Source: Hydractinia symbiolongicarpus
Lineage: Eukaryota > Cnidaria > Hydrozoa > Anthoathecata > Hydractiniidae
Length of the DNA: 64,000 nt
Direction of reading: 5' to 3'
Assembly (NCBI RefSeq): GCF_029227915.1
Contig: NC_079880.1
Location: forward strand, 33,661,501 to 33,725,500
Every line of letters starts with the position of its first letter. Position 1 is the stretch's first letter. The translations under genes were made by a program, and so were the position numbers. Shown here in pieces: positions 39,076 through 47,982 of this stretch. Under the pieces are notes generated by a model that worked only from the letters and a program-made list of their open reading frames with translations, ran no database searches and had not been told where the DNA came from.

Positions 39076-39351
39076 ATGAATGATTTGAAAAGAGAAGCGA
39101 GAGAGCTGGGTATTAAAGGTTACTCAATCCTCAAAAAGGGTGAAATTATAGCCGCATTTAATAAGGTAAAATATAACGATATTGCAATACAGACTGATGA
39201 GCCTTATTGCAAGCCATGCTCGGATATCGCCGCCATAAAAATATTGGATGAGTACATCAGAGGCTTGGAAGCAAAACAAAAGCGAAATATCATCTATGAC
39301 GGTGATTTTATAATCGATAAAGATACCGGTGAGGTTGTGGGTATCATTTAA
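39076..39351 (+). CDS. SAP-like small protein, 91 aa
   Basis: The N-terminal 30 residues read LKREARELGIKGYSILKKGE, a two-helix SAP/Rho-N-like motif used for DNA or RNA binding. The same motif occurs in three proteins of element 2, and AIQTD here is close to VATQTD in one of them (58613-58924). The C-terminal part (KRNIIYDGDFIIDKDTGEVV) is not recognised. Start ATG 39076 follows TATACAAAATAAACT. A strong hairpin overlaps the stop region. The role is probably nucleic-acid association; partners are unknown. Confidence 0.55.
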   Translation: MNDLKREARELGIKGYSILKKGEIIAAFNKVKYNDIAIQTDEPYCKPCSDIAAIKILDEYIRGLEAKQKRNIIYDGDFIIDKDTGEVVGII

Positions 39352-39372
39352 TGTTTTATACAAAACATTAAA
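39347..39372. terminator. 3' hairpin between convergent genes
   Basis: TTTAATGTTTT, ATAC loop, AAAACATTAAA: a perfect 11-bp stem with a 4-base loop. It covers the stop of the plus-strand SAP-like gene and lies 25 bp from the end of the convergent minus-strand gene, so it could serve both transcripts. Confidence 0.6.
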
Positions 39373-39396
39373 ATCATTAATACGCTGGTGGTTTGT

Positions 39397-40047
39397 CTAA
39401 GTAGCGCTTACATACTGCGCAGACTGCAAGTTTTTTAACAATTCTACTCTCGCCTCATCGCGGCCTTTGGCTATTAATTGCTGCCTTTCTTGGTTATTGA
39501 TCGTTTCCACGATCTTTTTTGTACGTTGTCGAATCTGCTCCTTTAACAGCATATATGTTTGCTTCTCTTGGTTTATTAGTGAAAATTCATAGCCGGATAT
39601 AATTCCATTCTCAATCGCCCTTGATATCAAATCGACTATACTATTCAGCTTCGTTTCCGCTAATAATCTTATACTATCATGCTTTTTGCGTTTGTAATTT
39701 AGCTCTTTACCACCTTGCTTTAGTGCTGTCTGTCCTAATCCCCCAGCTATGGTAATGCCTCCCATGGCGACGGCCAGAGGTACTCCAATACCACTAAGCA
39801 TGCTCCCAATACCAACACCACGTGTTATCACGCTTATTGCAAGCAATCCATGATCCATGTAGTGTACCAAAGTCCCATGCATTCCAAATTTTTTCGACAG
39901 CTTTTCACGTTGTTTTACCTCATTTCGTAGAAACTGTTCTATTTCCTCTATTTTCTTTAATCGATACACATGCCCCTCGTTATTCTCATGGTCCGGAGCA
40001 CTAGGCGGTAAGCTAGGATATAGCTTCATAACATCATCATTATTCAT
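39397..40047 (-). CDS. Membrane-hairpin protein of the Polinton 'YPxLP' family, 216 aa
   Basis: An intact frame. It opens with an acidic, proline-rich tail containing LYPSLPPSAPDHENNEG. A helical stretch follows, then a glycine-rich hydrophobic hairpin at about residues 68-105 (ISVITRGVGIGSMLSG and VPLAVAMGGITIAGGLG). Next come a basic KRKKHDSIRLLAE segment and a coiled-coil C-terminus. Two homologues with the same order lie in element 2 (60204-60807 and 60879-61370). The family is common in invertebrate Polintons and has no assigned function; a virion membrane or assembly role is an inference. Its ATG directly abuts the stop of the upstream gene. Confidence 0.65.
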   Translation of the reverse strand: MNNDDVMKLYPSLPPSAPDHENNEGHVYRLKKIEEIEQFLRNEVKQREKLSKKFGMHGTLVHYMDHGLLAISVITRGVGIGSMLSGIGVPLAVAMGGITIAGGLGQTALKQGGKELNYKRKKHDSIRLLAETKLNSIVDLISRAIENGIISGYEFSLINQEKQTYMLLKEQIRQRTKKIVETINNQERQQLIAKGRDEARVELLKNLQSAQYVSAT

Positions 40048-40746
40048 TTATTTTATGAGCAAGTGTATGGTAATTCCTACAAATGATACGTTTTTATCAT
40101 GATGATGTTCGTCCGTCAACAAAAAAGTGAGGTGATCGGTGGACCCTTGAAGGGGTATGTATACAGGAGTGTCAAAGATCCAGGTCATCATATCTCCCCA
40201 GCTTACTTCTTTGGTCGGTAGGATAGCGAGAATTTTAGATCTTCTTCCATTGAGGAAGCATTCATATTCATCGAGTTGGTGACAAGTGGGTCTCAGTCGC
40301 TGATATACGTCAGTTTTGTAATAACTGTCGTGATCGCCTTCGGTGAACATCGACTTCGTATCAAAATTATATCCTAGAAGATCCGTCAGTGTTTTATCGA
40401 CTATTGCAACGTATCCCATATTTACTCTTATTTCACATACCCCATTCCTAAGTACGAAAAGTTTGATCCTTCCTCCCGCATGTTTGTTGACTATGACAGC
40501 GAGATCTTCTATCCTATATAGACCTTTCTCGATTGTGATGAGGGTTTCAAAATCCCCAGCTGTAAAATCCCCATCATTGGTCGATCCGGGCGTCGCTTTA
40601 TAAATCTTGATATCATTATTTTTTTCGAAAAAGTTCAACCACGTAGCTCTAATGCTGAGGGATTTGAGAGCGATCTTCGTGTCAGGCCCTAGGTAGTCCT
40701 CAAATATAGTAGGCTTTTCGATATCAGTAATATAGAGTTGTTTCAT
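40048..40746 (-). CDS. Candidate penton / minor capsid protein (single jelly-roll), 232 aa
   Basis: An intact beta-rich frame without membrane segments. The layout fits Polinton penton proteins. An early KIALKSLSIRATWLNF strand pair is followed by an ITIEKGLYRIEDLAVIVN segment and a LTDLLGY element. The end is made of beta strands, with PVYIPLQGSTDHLTFLLTDE and then NVSFVGITIHLLIK. The last two blocks resemble the closing strands of adenovirus-like pentons. It is shorter than many pentons and lacks part of the usual N-terminus, so the call is tentative. It is divergently transcribed from the 40766 gene. Confidence 0.5.
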   Translation of the reverse strand: MKQLYITDIEKPTIFEDYLGPDTKIALKSLSIRATWLNFFEKNNDIKIYKATPGSTNDGDFTAGDFETLITIEKGLYRIEDLAVIVNKHAGGRIKLFVLRNGVCEIRVNMGYVAIVDKTLTDLLGYNFDTKSMFTEGDHDSYYKTDVYQRLRPTCHQLDEYECFLNGRRSKILAILPTKEVSWGDMMTWIFDTPVYIPLQGSTDHLTFLLTDEHHHDKNVSFVGITIHLLIK

Positions 40747-40765
40747 CTTTTCTTTAAAAAAAAAG
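40747..40765. promoter_or_regulatory. Bidirectional A/T start motif
   Basis: CTTTTCTTTAAAAAAAAAG separates two divergent ATGs (40746 minus, 40766 plus). Each ATG is preceded by an A-rich run ending AAAAG, so 19 bp seem to serve both genes. Confidence 0.45.
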
Positions 40766-41126
40766 ATGAATATTTATAGCTATAATCCAAAGGCAAAGTA
40801 CAATTCCAATAGAGGCGAATGGCCTCTTGGCATAACTAAGTTGGAGCATCAGGACCTCTACGTGTCTACTACTCAGCACATTTCCGTGGCATTCCCACAG
40901 TTCACCAAATATCCTATCAAAGTTCCTACTAATCTGTTGAATGATCCCATGAGTATAAATTGGAAAGGCCAAGCCTTGAATTATTGAAACATCCAAGTAA
41001 ATTTTGCTTGTCATTGCGCGACAACGGCGTTGGGGATCTCTGCCAAGCACATGAGTGGCTCCGTACCCCTCGCTAACTCGATCTTTTAATTTCACGTGTA
41101 CTACCAAGGTACCCATGTCATACAAA
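40766..41126 (+). pseudogene. Unrecognised virion-region protein, interrupted
   Basis: The first 73 codons (starting MNIYSYNPKAKYNSNRGEWP, ending INWKGQALNY) are open to a TGA at 40985-40987. The same frame then stays open apart from a TAA at 41087-41089 and runs into the start of the next gene. The open part is soluble and rich in beta-type sequence (TKLEHQDLYVSTTQHISVAF). Position between the candidate penton and the capsid genes suggests a structural role, but I do not recognise it. Alternatively the real gene is only the 73-codon frame. The opposite-strand frame 40754-41125 is taken as a shadow because only the plus frame has the upstream motif. Confidence 0.4.
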
Positions 41127-41837
41127 GGAGGCTTTTCTCAGTACGAGAACCCTTACTCTACCTCGGGTTACGCGCGAGTATGTCGCGAATATAGTGCGAA
41201 TCCCAACGCTTTGTACAAGTTCAAAGCAATCATGTCGTCGTTAACCAACGGCCGTTGGTGGCCACAGGTTAATGGGGATTGGGCCAAATTTATAATAGCA
41301 ACCTCTCAGGGTCTAACATCGGAGGGCCTCACAAAATTGAGTGAAAGTATACGCGTCTATGTTTTCTTATTGCTAGGATCTCAAGGGAGTGCAAAGGCAT
41401 CAATCCTAGGATCTAATGCCGATAACTATACAGCGAGGCAAATATTATTGCAGAAATTCTAGGACATGGTTTTACGCGATGAGAACGTAGGTCAAGATAT
41501 CACCGAGTTTCAAAAGGTGCTGCAGTATGCCAGAACAACAGTAAATTTTGCTGTAATGTCCATCGTATACATGCTTCCCTCGAATATGGATCTTCGCATT
41601 GGAAACATATTAGGGTATGAGAACAACGTTCTAATTGCTCTTTCTAATATCGGTGTTGGTGTAGAGCTAGATCTGAATACCAAAGTTGTCAAACATAAGG
41701 CATCTTTCACTACACCTCCTAGGCAACATATAAAGTCGCCTGATACCAAGGAAGCCCACAGGCAGCATGATGTTATCAAGGCCACCATTATCACGTTGGG
41801 AATAGGACTGATCCTCGCGTATGTTTGGTTTAAGTAA
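41115..41837 (+). pseudogene. Unrecognised protein with C-terminal membrane anchor, one in-frame stop
   Basis: Starts MSYKGGFSQYENPYSTSGY. A TAG at 41460-41462 interrupts it after QILLQKF, but the same frame continues open for 124 more codons to TAA 41837. The C-terminal 25 residues form a membrane segment (DVIKATIITLGIGLILAYVW) preceded by a basic, proline-containing linker. The middle contains an alternating hydrophobic region (TVNFAVMSIVYMLPS). Location next to capsid genes and a C-terminal anchor suggest a virion membrane protein, which is an inference. The 28-bp gap to the convergent gene holds a long hairpin. Confidence 0.45.
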
Positions 41838-41865
41838 GTCTAATCTGTTGATCAACAAATTAGAC
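41838..41865. terminator. Long 3' hairpin between convergent genes
   Basis: GTCTAAT-C-TGTTG, 2-base centre, CAACA-A-ATTAGAC: 12 paired bases with one C/A mismatch. It starts at the base after a plus-strand stop (41837) and lies 6 bp from a minus-strand gene end (41872). Confidence 0.65.
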
Positions 41866-41871
41866 GTGAAT

Positions 41872-43123
41872 TTACGATCTCTTATCACCCTTCCTCCCGA
41901 CGTAAGCCACCACGATACCTACAACTCCCGCGATGGCTAGGTACAAGTGCCTCGCTACATACTCCACTACTTTGGCGGCTACCCGAAAAAAGAACGATAC
42001 GATGGTACCGATGATCCCTGGGAGGGCAGCTCCCGCTTTGCCAGCAAGATACTTTAAAAATTTCCCGAGTCTCTCCAATTGTTTTTGCACAAACCCTTTG
42101 CTACCACCACCTCCTTCCACACCTGATACTGCCCCACTACCTCCTGTGAGTGCTAATACGAGGGTTGATATCAGCAAGCCCACGGCTGAGACAATGCTGG
42201 CAATAGTAATACCCTGTTCTTTGAATAGAATGCTGAGCTTCTCCCGTAATGAGGTAACATCTTCAGCTATTTTCATGAGGGTGTCTTTAATATTTTTCAA
42301 CTGATTGTGAATTTTAAATGATAGTAAACCATGTGATTCTATTATAGCCTTTCGATCATTCTTTAACTTTTCACTATTTTCCTTGACCTTATCGAGCTCC
42401 TCACCCCAGATATTTTGCTGCTCCTCTGATACGTTGGACCCAGCCTTCTTTGCCTCAAGCCTCTTGATCTTGTCATCTGCCTTGGAAAGCTCACCATCGT
42501 AGTAAATCATTTTACTTTTCACTTTATTCAACTCGTCCTTGAGCGTTCTAACATAGAAATGAAGCTTTCTTCTTTCACGTTCGTCGAAGGATTCAGTAAA
42601 GAAAGTATCTTCTATCAAACTCTTCGTTTCATCAAGCACATTCTCGAGTAATGGCAACATCTCGATGTCACCAGGGTTGTCCTCGATGGTATCAATATTA
42701 TTCAATAGTCCCTGCGCCATCTTTTTACTACCTTTGTGTGGTGTGGTATAGTCAGTAAACCCCATGGTTTGCAACCTACCAGCGCCCAAGGCTTTTTTTA
42801 TCGCACCCATGGCTCTCAACTCACAATTTTGTTTTGTAAGCTCTATACCATCGTAGGTAAGCTGATTACCTTCTATTGTAAAGTTATCATAGTGTCTGGC
42901 ATTCGGTTGCCCCAGCTCCTCACTAAGAGCTTCGTATAGGCTATCAATTTGATTTTAGTATCTCCTGCCTTGCCGCGAGAGTGTCACCTTGTGAAGGTAT
43001 TGCGGACGTAGTGCTTGTATCTGGAATATCCTCGGGTCGAAGGATCTCACTACTAAACTCTTCAGGTTCATCTTCTATATCTCGTTCTGGCGTAAAGTCT
43101 CCTTCATATCCTGGATTATCCAT
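41872..43123 (-). pseudogene. Coiled-coil, two-membrane-segment Polinton protein, frameshifted
   Basis: The gene starts at ATG 43123 (MDNPGYEGDFTPERDIEDEP), directly after AAATAAACT. It is acidic for about 55 residues and then shifts frame near 42950-42956. The second frame carries a conserved block ending GAGRLQTMGF, a long coiled coil (about 150 residues), a membrane segment (ITIASIVSAVGLLISTLV), a glycine linker, and a second hydrophobic end (LYLAIAGVVGIVVAYV). The element 2 homologue at 61421-62697 has the same order of parts. Function unknown; the shared architecture suggests a virion or membrane-scaffold protein. MCP is divergent, 31 bp away. Confidence 0.6.
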
Positions 43124-43145
43124 AGTTTATTTCAACTCCAACTGC

Positions 43146-43154
43146 TATAAATAA
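43146..43154 (+). promoter_or_regulatory. TATAAATAA motif before the capsid gene
   Basis: TATAAATAA is immediately followed by the ATG of the major capsid gene. This is the shortest and cleanest form of the start motif. Confidence 0.55.
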
Positions 43155-44432
43155 ATGAGTGCATTTAGTAAATTAGATCCGCATAAGGAATTGAAAATCA
43201 TGTATGGCATGAAGGGAAAAAAACAAAGGGTGAAAGTATCGCATGTACCCAGCACAATAAATCAGAACGAAGACCTGTACGTGGATATTCCTAATATAGG
43301 TCAAAACGATTTGATTTTTCCTGGATCAATCAAGTTGCTTTTCGACCTCGAGCTGACTGGTACGAATACTAAACAAACCATAGTCTCCAATATCGGCGAG
43401 ACATTGGTACGGGGTTTACGGTTTACGTTGAATGCTAACGAAATTCAGAATATCGCTGACTACAATGTATTCAGTGTGTAGAAAGACCTGTGGATTTCAA
43501 AATTCAATAGAGAGAATAACTTAATTTTGGAAGGGATTAATCCTAATGACGGCACCATCAGGGCTCTACAGGTTAAAGCCAACGATCAGGTAGGAAATGA
43601 CGAGGAAAAGGCGATCGTGGCAGCGTATGGAAAGACCTTCGCAATACCTCTTGGCTCCATGTTTGAACTCACGAGGGATCTCCAATTCAACCAAGCAGGC
43701 TTACACGATAGACTGCAGTTCATTCTACATTTCGCTTCATATGGTGACGTTATAAAGGATGCCGGAACCCCAGCGGCAGGCTCAACAGCCGCGAAGGCAG
43801 CCGATCCTTCCTACAAAATAACAAATATTTGTTTTCAATTCGACAAGGTGACAAACGAAGAGCTTGCAAGTGCGATGATGTTGCGATGCAGCCGCCTCGC
43901 CTTACCATACGAACGTATACTCAGAAGCAAAGTGGTGACTATGAAAAAGGCCGATACCAGCTACAATCTACAACTCGATACGCCGAGCAAGAGCCTTAAG
44001 GGTATTCTCTTATTATTTAAAGATACCAATGCAGATAAGCCATATTCTGGGAATAATGAGAAATTTTATAATTCAAAGATCGAGAAGATCACTATTACCG
44101 TGGAAGGTGAGCCCTCTGCTTTATACTCCCATGGTATGATGCAAAGATATCATCTGGAGCAAATAGTTGAACTGTTCGGATGCCACGATAGTGAAGTCAC
44201 GATAGGACAATATATGACTGAGCGCTTTGCGATTTTCGTGGATTTCAGATCGACACCGGACCCCTTGTTACATGGATCAGGAATTTCATTGCAGAGATTA
44301 TCGGATGGGATCACACTGCATATGATGAAAAAAGCAGATACAGGAACTGGGGATATTAGGTGCTACGTCTATCTCTTGATGGACGCGCAATTGCATATAC
44401 TTGATGGCAGGTTCCACAGTGTAGAATATTAG
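43155..44432 (+). pseudogene. Major capsid protein (double jelly-roll), one in-frame stop
   Basis: About 425 codons, the expected length for a Polinton hexon-like capsid protein. The N-terminus contains VKVSHVPSTINQNEDLYVDI and FPGSIKLLFDLEL, and the centre KDLWISKFNRENN, blocks typical of Polinton and adintovirus major capsid proteins. The C-terminal half includes YLLMDAQLHILDGRF. A TAG at 43479-43481 interrupts the frame, which is otherwise open and in phase to 44432. The rest of the frame shows no decay, so the stop is probably recent or is read through. Neighbours are other virion genes. Confidence 0.8.
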
Positions 44433-44447
44433 TGCAGCAAAATTTGT

Positions 44448-44472
44448 TTTTGTAGGCCTTGGATCTACAAAA
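44448..44472. terminator. 3' hairpin after the capsid gene
   Basis: TTTTGTAG, 9-base loop, CTACAAAA: a perfect 8-bp stem 15 bp after the capsid stop. The right arm runs into ATAAAGATG, the start of the next gene. Confidence 0.55.
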
Positions 44473-44477
44473 TAAAG

Positions 44478-44876
44478 ATGGCAACTCTCGCGATTATGGC
44501 AGGAGGTGCGCTGATTAACGCGATCGCTTTCTCAGGATCAAATTTCCTATTCAGCAAACTTTCGGGTCATGGTGAAGAAGAGCGGAAAAGACATGATTTA
44601 GCGGTTGAGAAATTACAAGCAGCACAATCTCAATAGGTACGTGACAGACAGGCAAAAATAGATTGGTACAATAGACGACGGGAGGAACAGCGTGCTGCGG
44701 GTCAAAGTCTCAAGGAGCTCGACGAGGGAATGAGGGAGTATTTCATCGCGACAATTGAAAAAGCTCCAAAATTATCCGATTTTTATGTCCCATCGAAGCC
44801 TCAACAAGACGGGGAGCTGACGTTCATTCTTGGCTCCTTAACCCTCCTCGGCTTCATAGCGTACAAATGGATGTAA
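44478..44876 (+). pseudogene. Small two-helix membrane protein of Polintons, one in-frame stop
   Basis: 132 codons with a TAG at 44634-44636. It starts with a hydrophobic segment (IMAGGALINAIAFSGSNFLF), then EEERKRHDLAVEKLQAAQ, a charged coiled coil, APKLSDFYVPS, and a C-terminal membrane segment (FILGSLTLLGFIAYKW). The homologue in element 2 (62780-63202) has the same order and is unbroken. The family is common in animal Polintons, always near the capsid genes; its function is not known. A virion membrane or internal protein is plausible. Start chosen at ATG 44478 after ACAAAATAAAG. Confidence 0.65.
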
Positions 44877-44886
44877 TCGCTTTCTA

Positions 44887-44905
44887 ACATGTATAATAAA
44901 CATGT
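44887..44905. promoter_or_regulatory. Hairpin-plus-start motif before integrase
   Basis: ACATGT-ATAATAA-ACATGT: a 6-bp stem enclosing a TATAATAAA-type motif, with the integrase ATG (44902) inside the right arm. Confidence 0.45.
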
Positions 44906-45908
44906 CAAAAGTAAAGCATATTGTTACAACCGATGAAGCTGAAAAGCTAAGTCATATATATTACCAACCAGAACATCTCTGGATCGGGAGAAAAGCGATC
45001 AAACTACTTACTGAGCAGAGTAGTCTCTCCAAAAAGAAAGTTATACATTGGCTGAGTGAGCAACTCCTGTGGCTCCGACATATCAAGGGTCCGAAAAAGA
45101 TCAATTACCCGCATTTCATCATCACGAAACCGAACGAAATGCACCCATTCGACTTGCTTTACATGCCTCATGACAAGCTGTATGGTAATACATATAAATA
45201 TATTTTAACAAGTATTGATATGGCCTTGAGATACAAAGTCGCGAGACCCCTGAGAACAAAGAAAGCCAGTGAGGTCGCTGATATGCTCAAGGACATTTAT
45301 AAAGCGGGACCTCACCGATACCCAAAGACTTTCCAATGCGATAACGGGAGTGAATTCAAATCAGATGTAACGAAGTTGCTTGAAAGCGAGGGTGTCGAAA
45401 CAAAGCGTGCAACTACCAAATACCATCATACATTCAAGGCGTTTGTGGAGTCCTACAACAAGGTGCTTTCGGAGAGATTGCTCAAATCTCAGGACGTACA
45501 AGAGCTGCTCACTGACGAAGCTAGCATTATATGGGTCAAGAATCTGTACACTGTCGTCAAGAGTTTGAACAACACCAAAACCGCTATGATTGGTATGAAA
45601 CATTCAAAAGCCATTAAGCTCGATGACGTACCACTTGCAAAAAGCGAGGAGTATCCTGAGGAAAAGCCTCTACCCGATGACGGATTATACTTGTATCTGC
45701 TACAACCCGGCGAGGAACATGGGGATCAAAAAAGACGTGCAACGGATGCCTATTGGCTGAAGCGTACATACAGGCTGGACTGTATCGTAACCGGTACCCG
45801 TCTACTATACTACTTGGCAGATGGACCTGATCGAAGTTTGTGGCGGAAGAATTAATGTTGATTCCAGAGGATGTTGAAATACCTCCGGAGCATGTGAAAG
45901 AATGGTAA
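44902..45908 (+). pseudogene. Polinton retroviral-like integrase, C-terminal frameshift
   Basis: An rve-family DDE integrase. The catalytic triad is visible as D84 (HPFDLLYM), D147 (FQCDNGSEFK) and E183 (AFVESYNK), with the D,D-35-E spacing of retroviral and Polinton integrases. An N-terminal region of about 75 residues precedes the core and a basic C-terminal domain follows. The main frame stops at 45855. The last about 20 residues expected from the element 2 integrase lie in another frame ending at 45908, so a one-base indel sits near 45838-45846. The core is intact. The enzyme would join element ends to host DNA. Confidence 0.85.
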
Positions 45909-45920
45909 ATTTCTCGATTT

Positions 45921-45943
45921 TTTTGTGTTATGAACACACAAAA
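45921..45943. terminator. 3' hairpin between integrase and BRO gene
   Basis: TTTTGTGT, 7-base loop, ACACAAAA: a perfect 8-bp stem between the convergent integrase (ends 45908) and BRO gene (ends 45954). Confidence 0.55.
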
Positions 45944-45953
45944 CCACGCGCCT

Positions 45954-46779
45954 CTAATCTTCCAGTGCCGGATCACCAAGATCATATAGATCGTCTCGAG
46001 TAAGATCAATAAGCCTTAAGTGACATATGTATCTCTCCATATGTCCTTCCTCTTCAAACCGATTAAAAGCATGCATCCCATTTGCGTTATCAATAACAAC
46101 GATCTCTTCAGACTCTGGAAATTGAAGCCTGATTCACCTCCTTTTCTTTACAACGTCTTTGTACGCGGGCGCAGTAATAGGGAAGATTATGGTATTTATC
46201 ATCTTCAGGTGTTGTGTGTTTACGAAAAATCATGATTACATTATCCTTTCCCGGATTGTAAGCATGTGGTACATATCTCTGACGGAGTTCCGCAATCTCT
46301 AATGTTTGAAGGTCAAGCTGATTTTCTCGCTTCTTCAGGTCTTCCTCAAGGTTTGCTATAGTTATGTCTCTATCCTTCAAGTCATCGCTGAGTATTGCCA
46401 GGGCAATATCTCTCTCTTCGATGGCTTGATGGTGTAGTTGCTCACGGATTTTTGGGAACATTGCAACAATATTTTCTGAAGCTTTTCGCTTTAGGCTGTT
46501 GGCTTCCAAACACCAATTCGTACATACCCTCCTCATTGATGTAGAGATCATATTTTTTTTGATCATATTAGCCATTTCACCGGTTCCCAAGTAGCGGGGG
46601 GACCACTCAGTTGCCTGTTTGTGAGCGTAATTTTCCCGACTACAGTGATTGCGTATGGTATCCGAGGTGTCCTTTTGATATTCTAATGCTTGTACTACTT
46701 CCTTGGCTCTAATCCAAGGGCGGCCTTTAATAGTTACGATATGTAGCTGGATATTATTAAATTTAACAAGACAAGACAT
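45954..46779 (-). pseudogene. BRO-N domain protein with C-terminal viral domain, frameshifted
   Basis: Residues 1-110 form a BRO-N (ANT/KilA-type) domain with RPWIRAKEVVQALEYQKDTS and IRNHCSRENY. A helical region follows, then a coiled coil rich in DLKDRDITIANLEEDLKKR. The C-terminal part includes DNVIMIFRKHTTPEDDKYHN and YYCARVQRR. The frame breaks near 46130, and a matching tail continues in another frame to a TAG at 45954. BRO proteins are DNA-binding proteins of baculoviruses, giant viruses, phages and transposons. The ATG follows AAATAATAAA and is 4 bp from the next upstream gene. Confidence 0.72.
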
Positions 46780-46783
46780 TTTA

Positions 46784-46975
46784 TTATTTAACTAATACTC
46801 CAACCAGAGTCCATATCATTAGGGCAGATATGAAAAAATACTTAGTATTCTTTTCTGTTTCGAGTGCATCCCTTAGCTCTTCGTCAAGAACCTCTAATTG
46901 AGATTCCAGATAGGGTATCTTATCCATCTCTTCATGGCAGGCCTTCAGCTGTTGTTTTATCATTTCATATGACAT
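46784..46975 (-). CDS. Coiled-coil protein with C-terminal membrane anchor, 63 aa
   Basis: A small intact frame: an N-terminal amphipathic coiled coil (MIKQQLKACHEEMDKIPYLE and LEVLDEELRDALETE) followed by a single C-terminal membrane segment (FFISALMIWTLVGVLV). It sits 5 bp downstream of the ATPase gene and 4 bp upstream of the BRO gene on the same strand. The tail-anchored layout suggests attachment to an internal membrane with the coil outside. I do not recognise the family; a packaging or membrane role is only suggested by its neighbours. Confidence 0.5.
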   Translation of the reverse strand: MSYEMIKQQLKACHEEMDKIPYLESQLEVLDEELRDALETEKNTKYFFISALMIWTLVGVLVK

Positions 46976-46980
46976 CTATT

Positions 46981-47577
46981 TCAACCCAATATCCGCCAGA
47001 GCCTGGGGTGCTCAAGCCTAATATACAAACATGCATGTTTGGATTTTTTCAACAGATTTTTGATTAGCTCCCAATCTTCGAGAAGGTTTGTCTCATCATC
47101 CACCAGCTTCATATCAGATCGTTCACTAGGGTACCATATAAACAGCTGCTTTTTCTGCCTCCTCAGGTTCTTGGGGATCGCCGTATAACTTTGAGTTAGC
47201 AACCACAATGAGTGCTTCCTGTGCCTCCCGCTAATGGCTAGTTCCAATAGGGCTTGTCGGCGCTTATCTAGGCTCTCGTCCGCGATCATGTCATCGATGA
47301 TGAAGAGTGTTTCTTCACCCGCTAAAAGTTTCGACAGTTTCTCAATCCATTCGAACTAATTATCTTGCAGTGTTTTTAAAAACACGTAAGGATCTTGCCA
47401 CAGCGATGCTCTATCCAAGTAAGTTCTATTCCACCGAAGAGTAGGACATAAAACAACGATATTGTTGAAATGTCCCTGATACTCATTCTCGAGAAGGTCG
47501 AGCACACGCTTAGTTTTGCCACAGCTTGTGGGGCCTGTAAATATAGCTGTATGGGGTTCCTTGACAATATTTAGCAT
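46981..47577 (-). pseudogene. FtsK/HerA-type genome-packaging ATPase, one in-frame stop
   Basis: Begins MLNIVKEPHTAIFTGPTSC with a Walker A loop GPTSCGKT at residues 15-22. The Walker B strand is LFIIDDMIAD. A SLWLLTQSYTAIPKNLRRQ sensor/arginine region follows, as in the A32-like packaging ATPases of Polintons, adintoviruses and virophages. About 199 codons is close to the family's core length. A TAG at 47356-47358 interrupts the frame just before the Walker B half; otherwise it is open. The start lies inside a 46-bp perfect palindrome. It would pump element DNA into capsids. Confidence 0.82.
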
Positions 47578-47616
47578 GTTTGTTGTATGCCCATGGGCAT
47601 ACAACAAACATGCTAA
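47571..47616. other. 46-bp perfect palindrome at a gene junction
   Basis: 23-bp perfect arms with no loop, centred on CCCATGGG (47590-47597). The left arm holds the ATPase ATG and its first codons. The right arm ends CATGCTAA and abuts a direct-repeat copy shared with the end of the zinc-finger gene. It may be the terminator hairpin of the zinc-finger gene, doubled onto the ATPase start. Confidence 0.85.
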
Positions 47617-47982
47617 TGAATTATGAAAATGAATACTAATGCTAATGCTAATTACAAGCTCGTGAGCTTGTATTAAAACGCAAATGTGTCCTACAAGAAT
47701 GGAAATTTTTGCCTCTCTGAGCACCGACACGGGAGCAGTCGTTTGTTCGAATCTCATTTTGGTAACTATTTTTACTTTTTTTTTCTTTTACTATCTCGCC
47801 CGCGAGGACGTGTTTACAGACTGACCTAACGAAAATTGAAATTTCGAGAAATTTTCTATCAATATTATTGCCTATCCGAATAGCAAAATATGTCGTGTCT
47901 AACTTCAGCTTTTTATACACTTTTTTGGCGAGGTTGTTTGCGTATATCATACGTCTTGTTCATGCTAATGAATTATGAAAAT
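47609..47982. mobile_element. 330-bp insertion flanked by 22-bp direct repeats
   Basis: CATGCTAATGAATTATGAAA-AT occurs perfectly at 47609-47630 and 47961-47982. The 330 bp between (47631-47960) separate the zinc-finger gene end from the ATPase start, which would otherwise nearly touch. A long target duplication suggests a short retroposon or similar insert. It holds an 8-bp perfect stem (ACAAGCTC-GT-GAGCTTGT at 47654-47671) and a GTTCGAATC word like a pol III B box. I see no A box at the right distance, so a tRNA-derived SINE is only a possibility. The minus-strand frame 47648-47950 is not gene-like. Confidence 0.5.

Noticed and set aside
40754-41125. Minus-strand frame of 123 codons over the 40766 gene
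   Set aside because: The opposite frame has the start motif, a capsid-region context and normal composition. This one is Cys/His-rich without pattern and is treated as a shadow.
47690-47760. tRNA gene or clear tRNA-derived SINE head
   Set aside because: Only the B-box-like GTTCGAATC is present. No A box or cloverleaf stems could be drawn around it.
47648-47950. Minus-strand frame of 100 codons in the 330-bp insert
   Set aside because: It lies wholly within a sequence flanked by direct repeats, and its composition and lack of motifs do not look coding.
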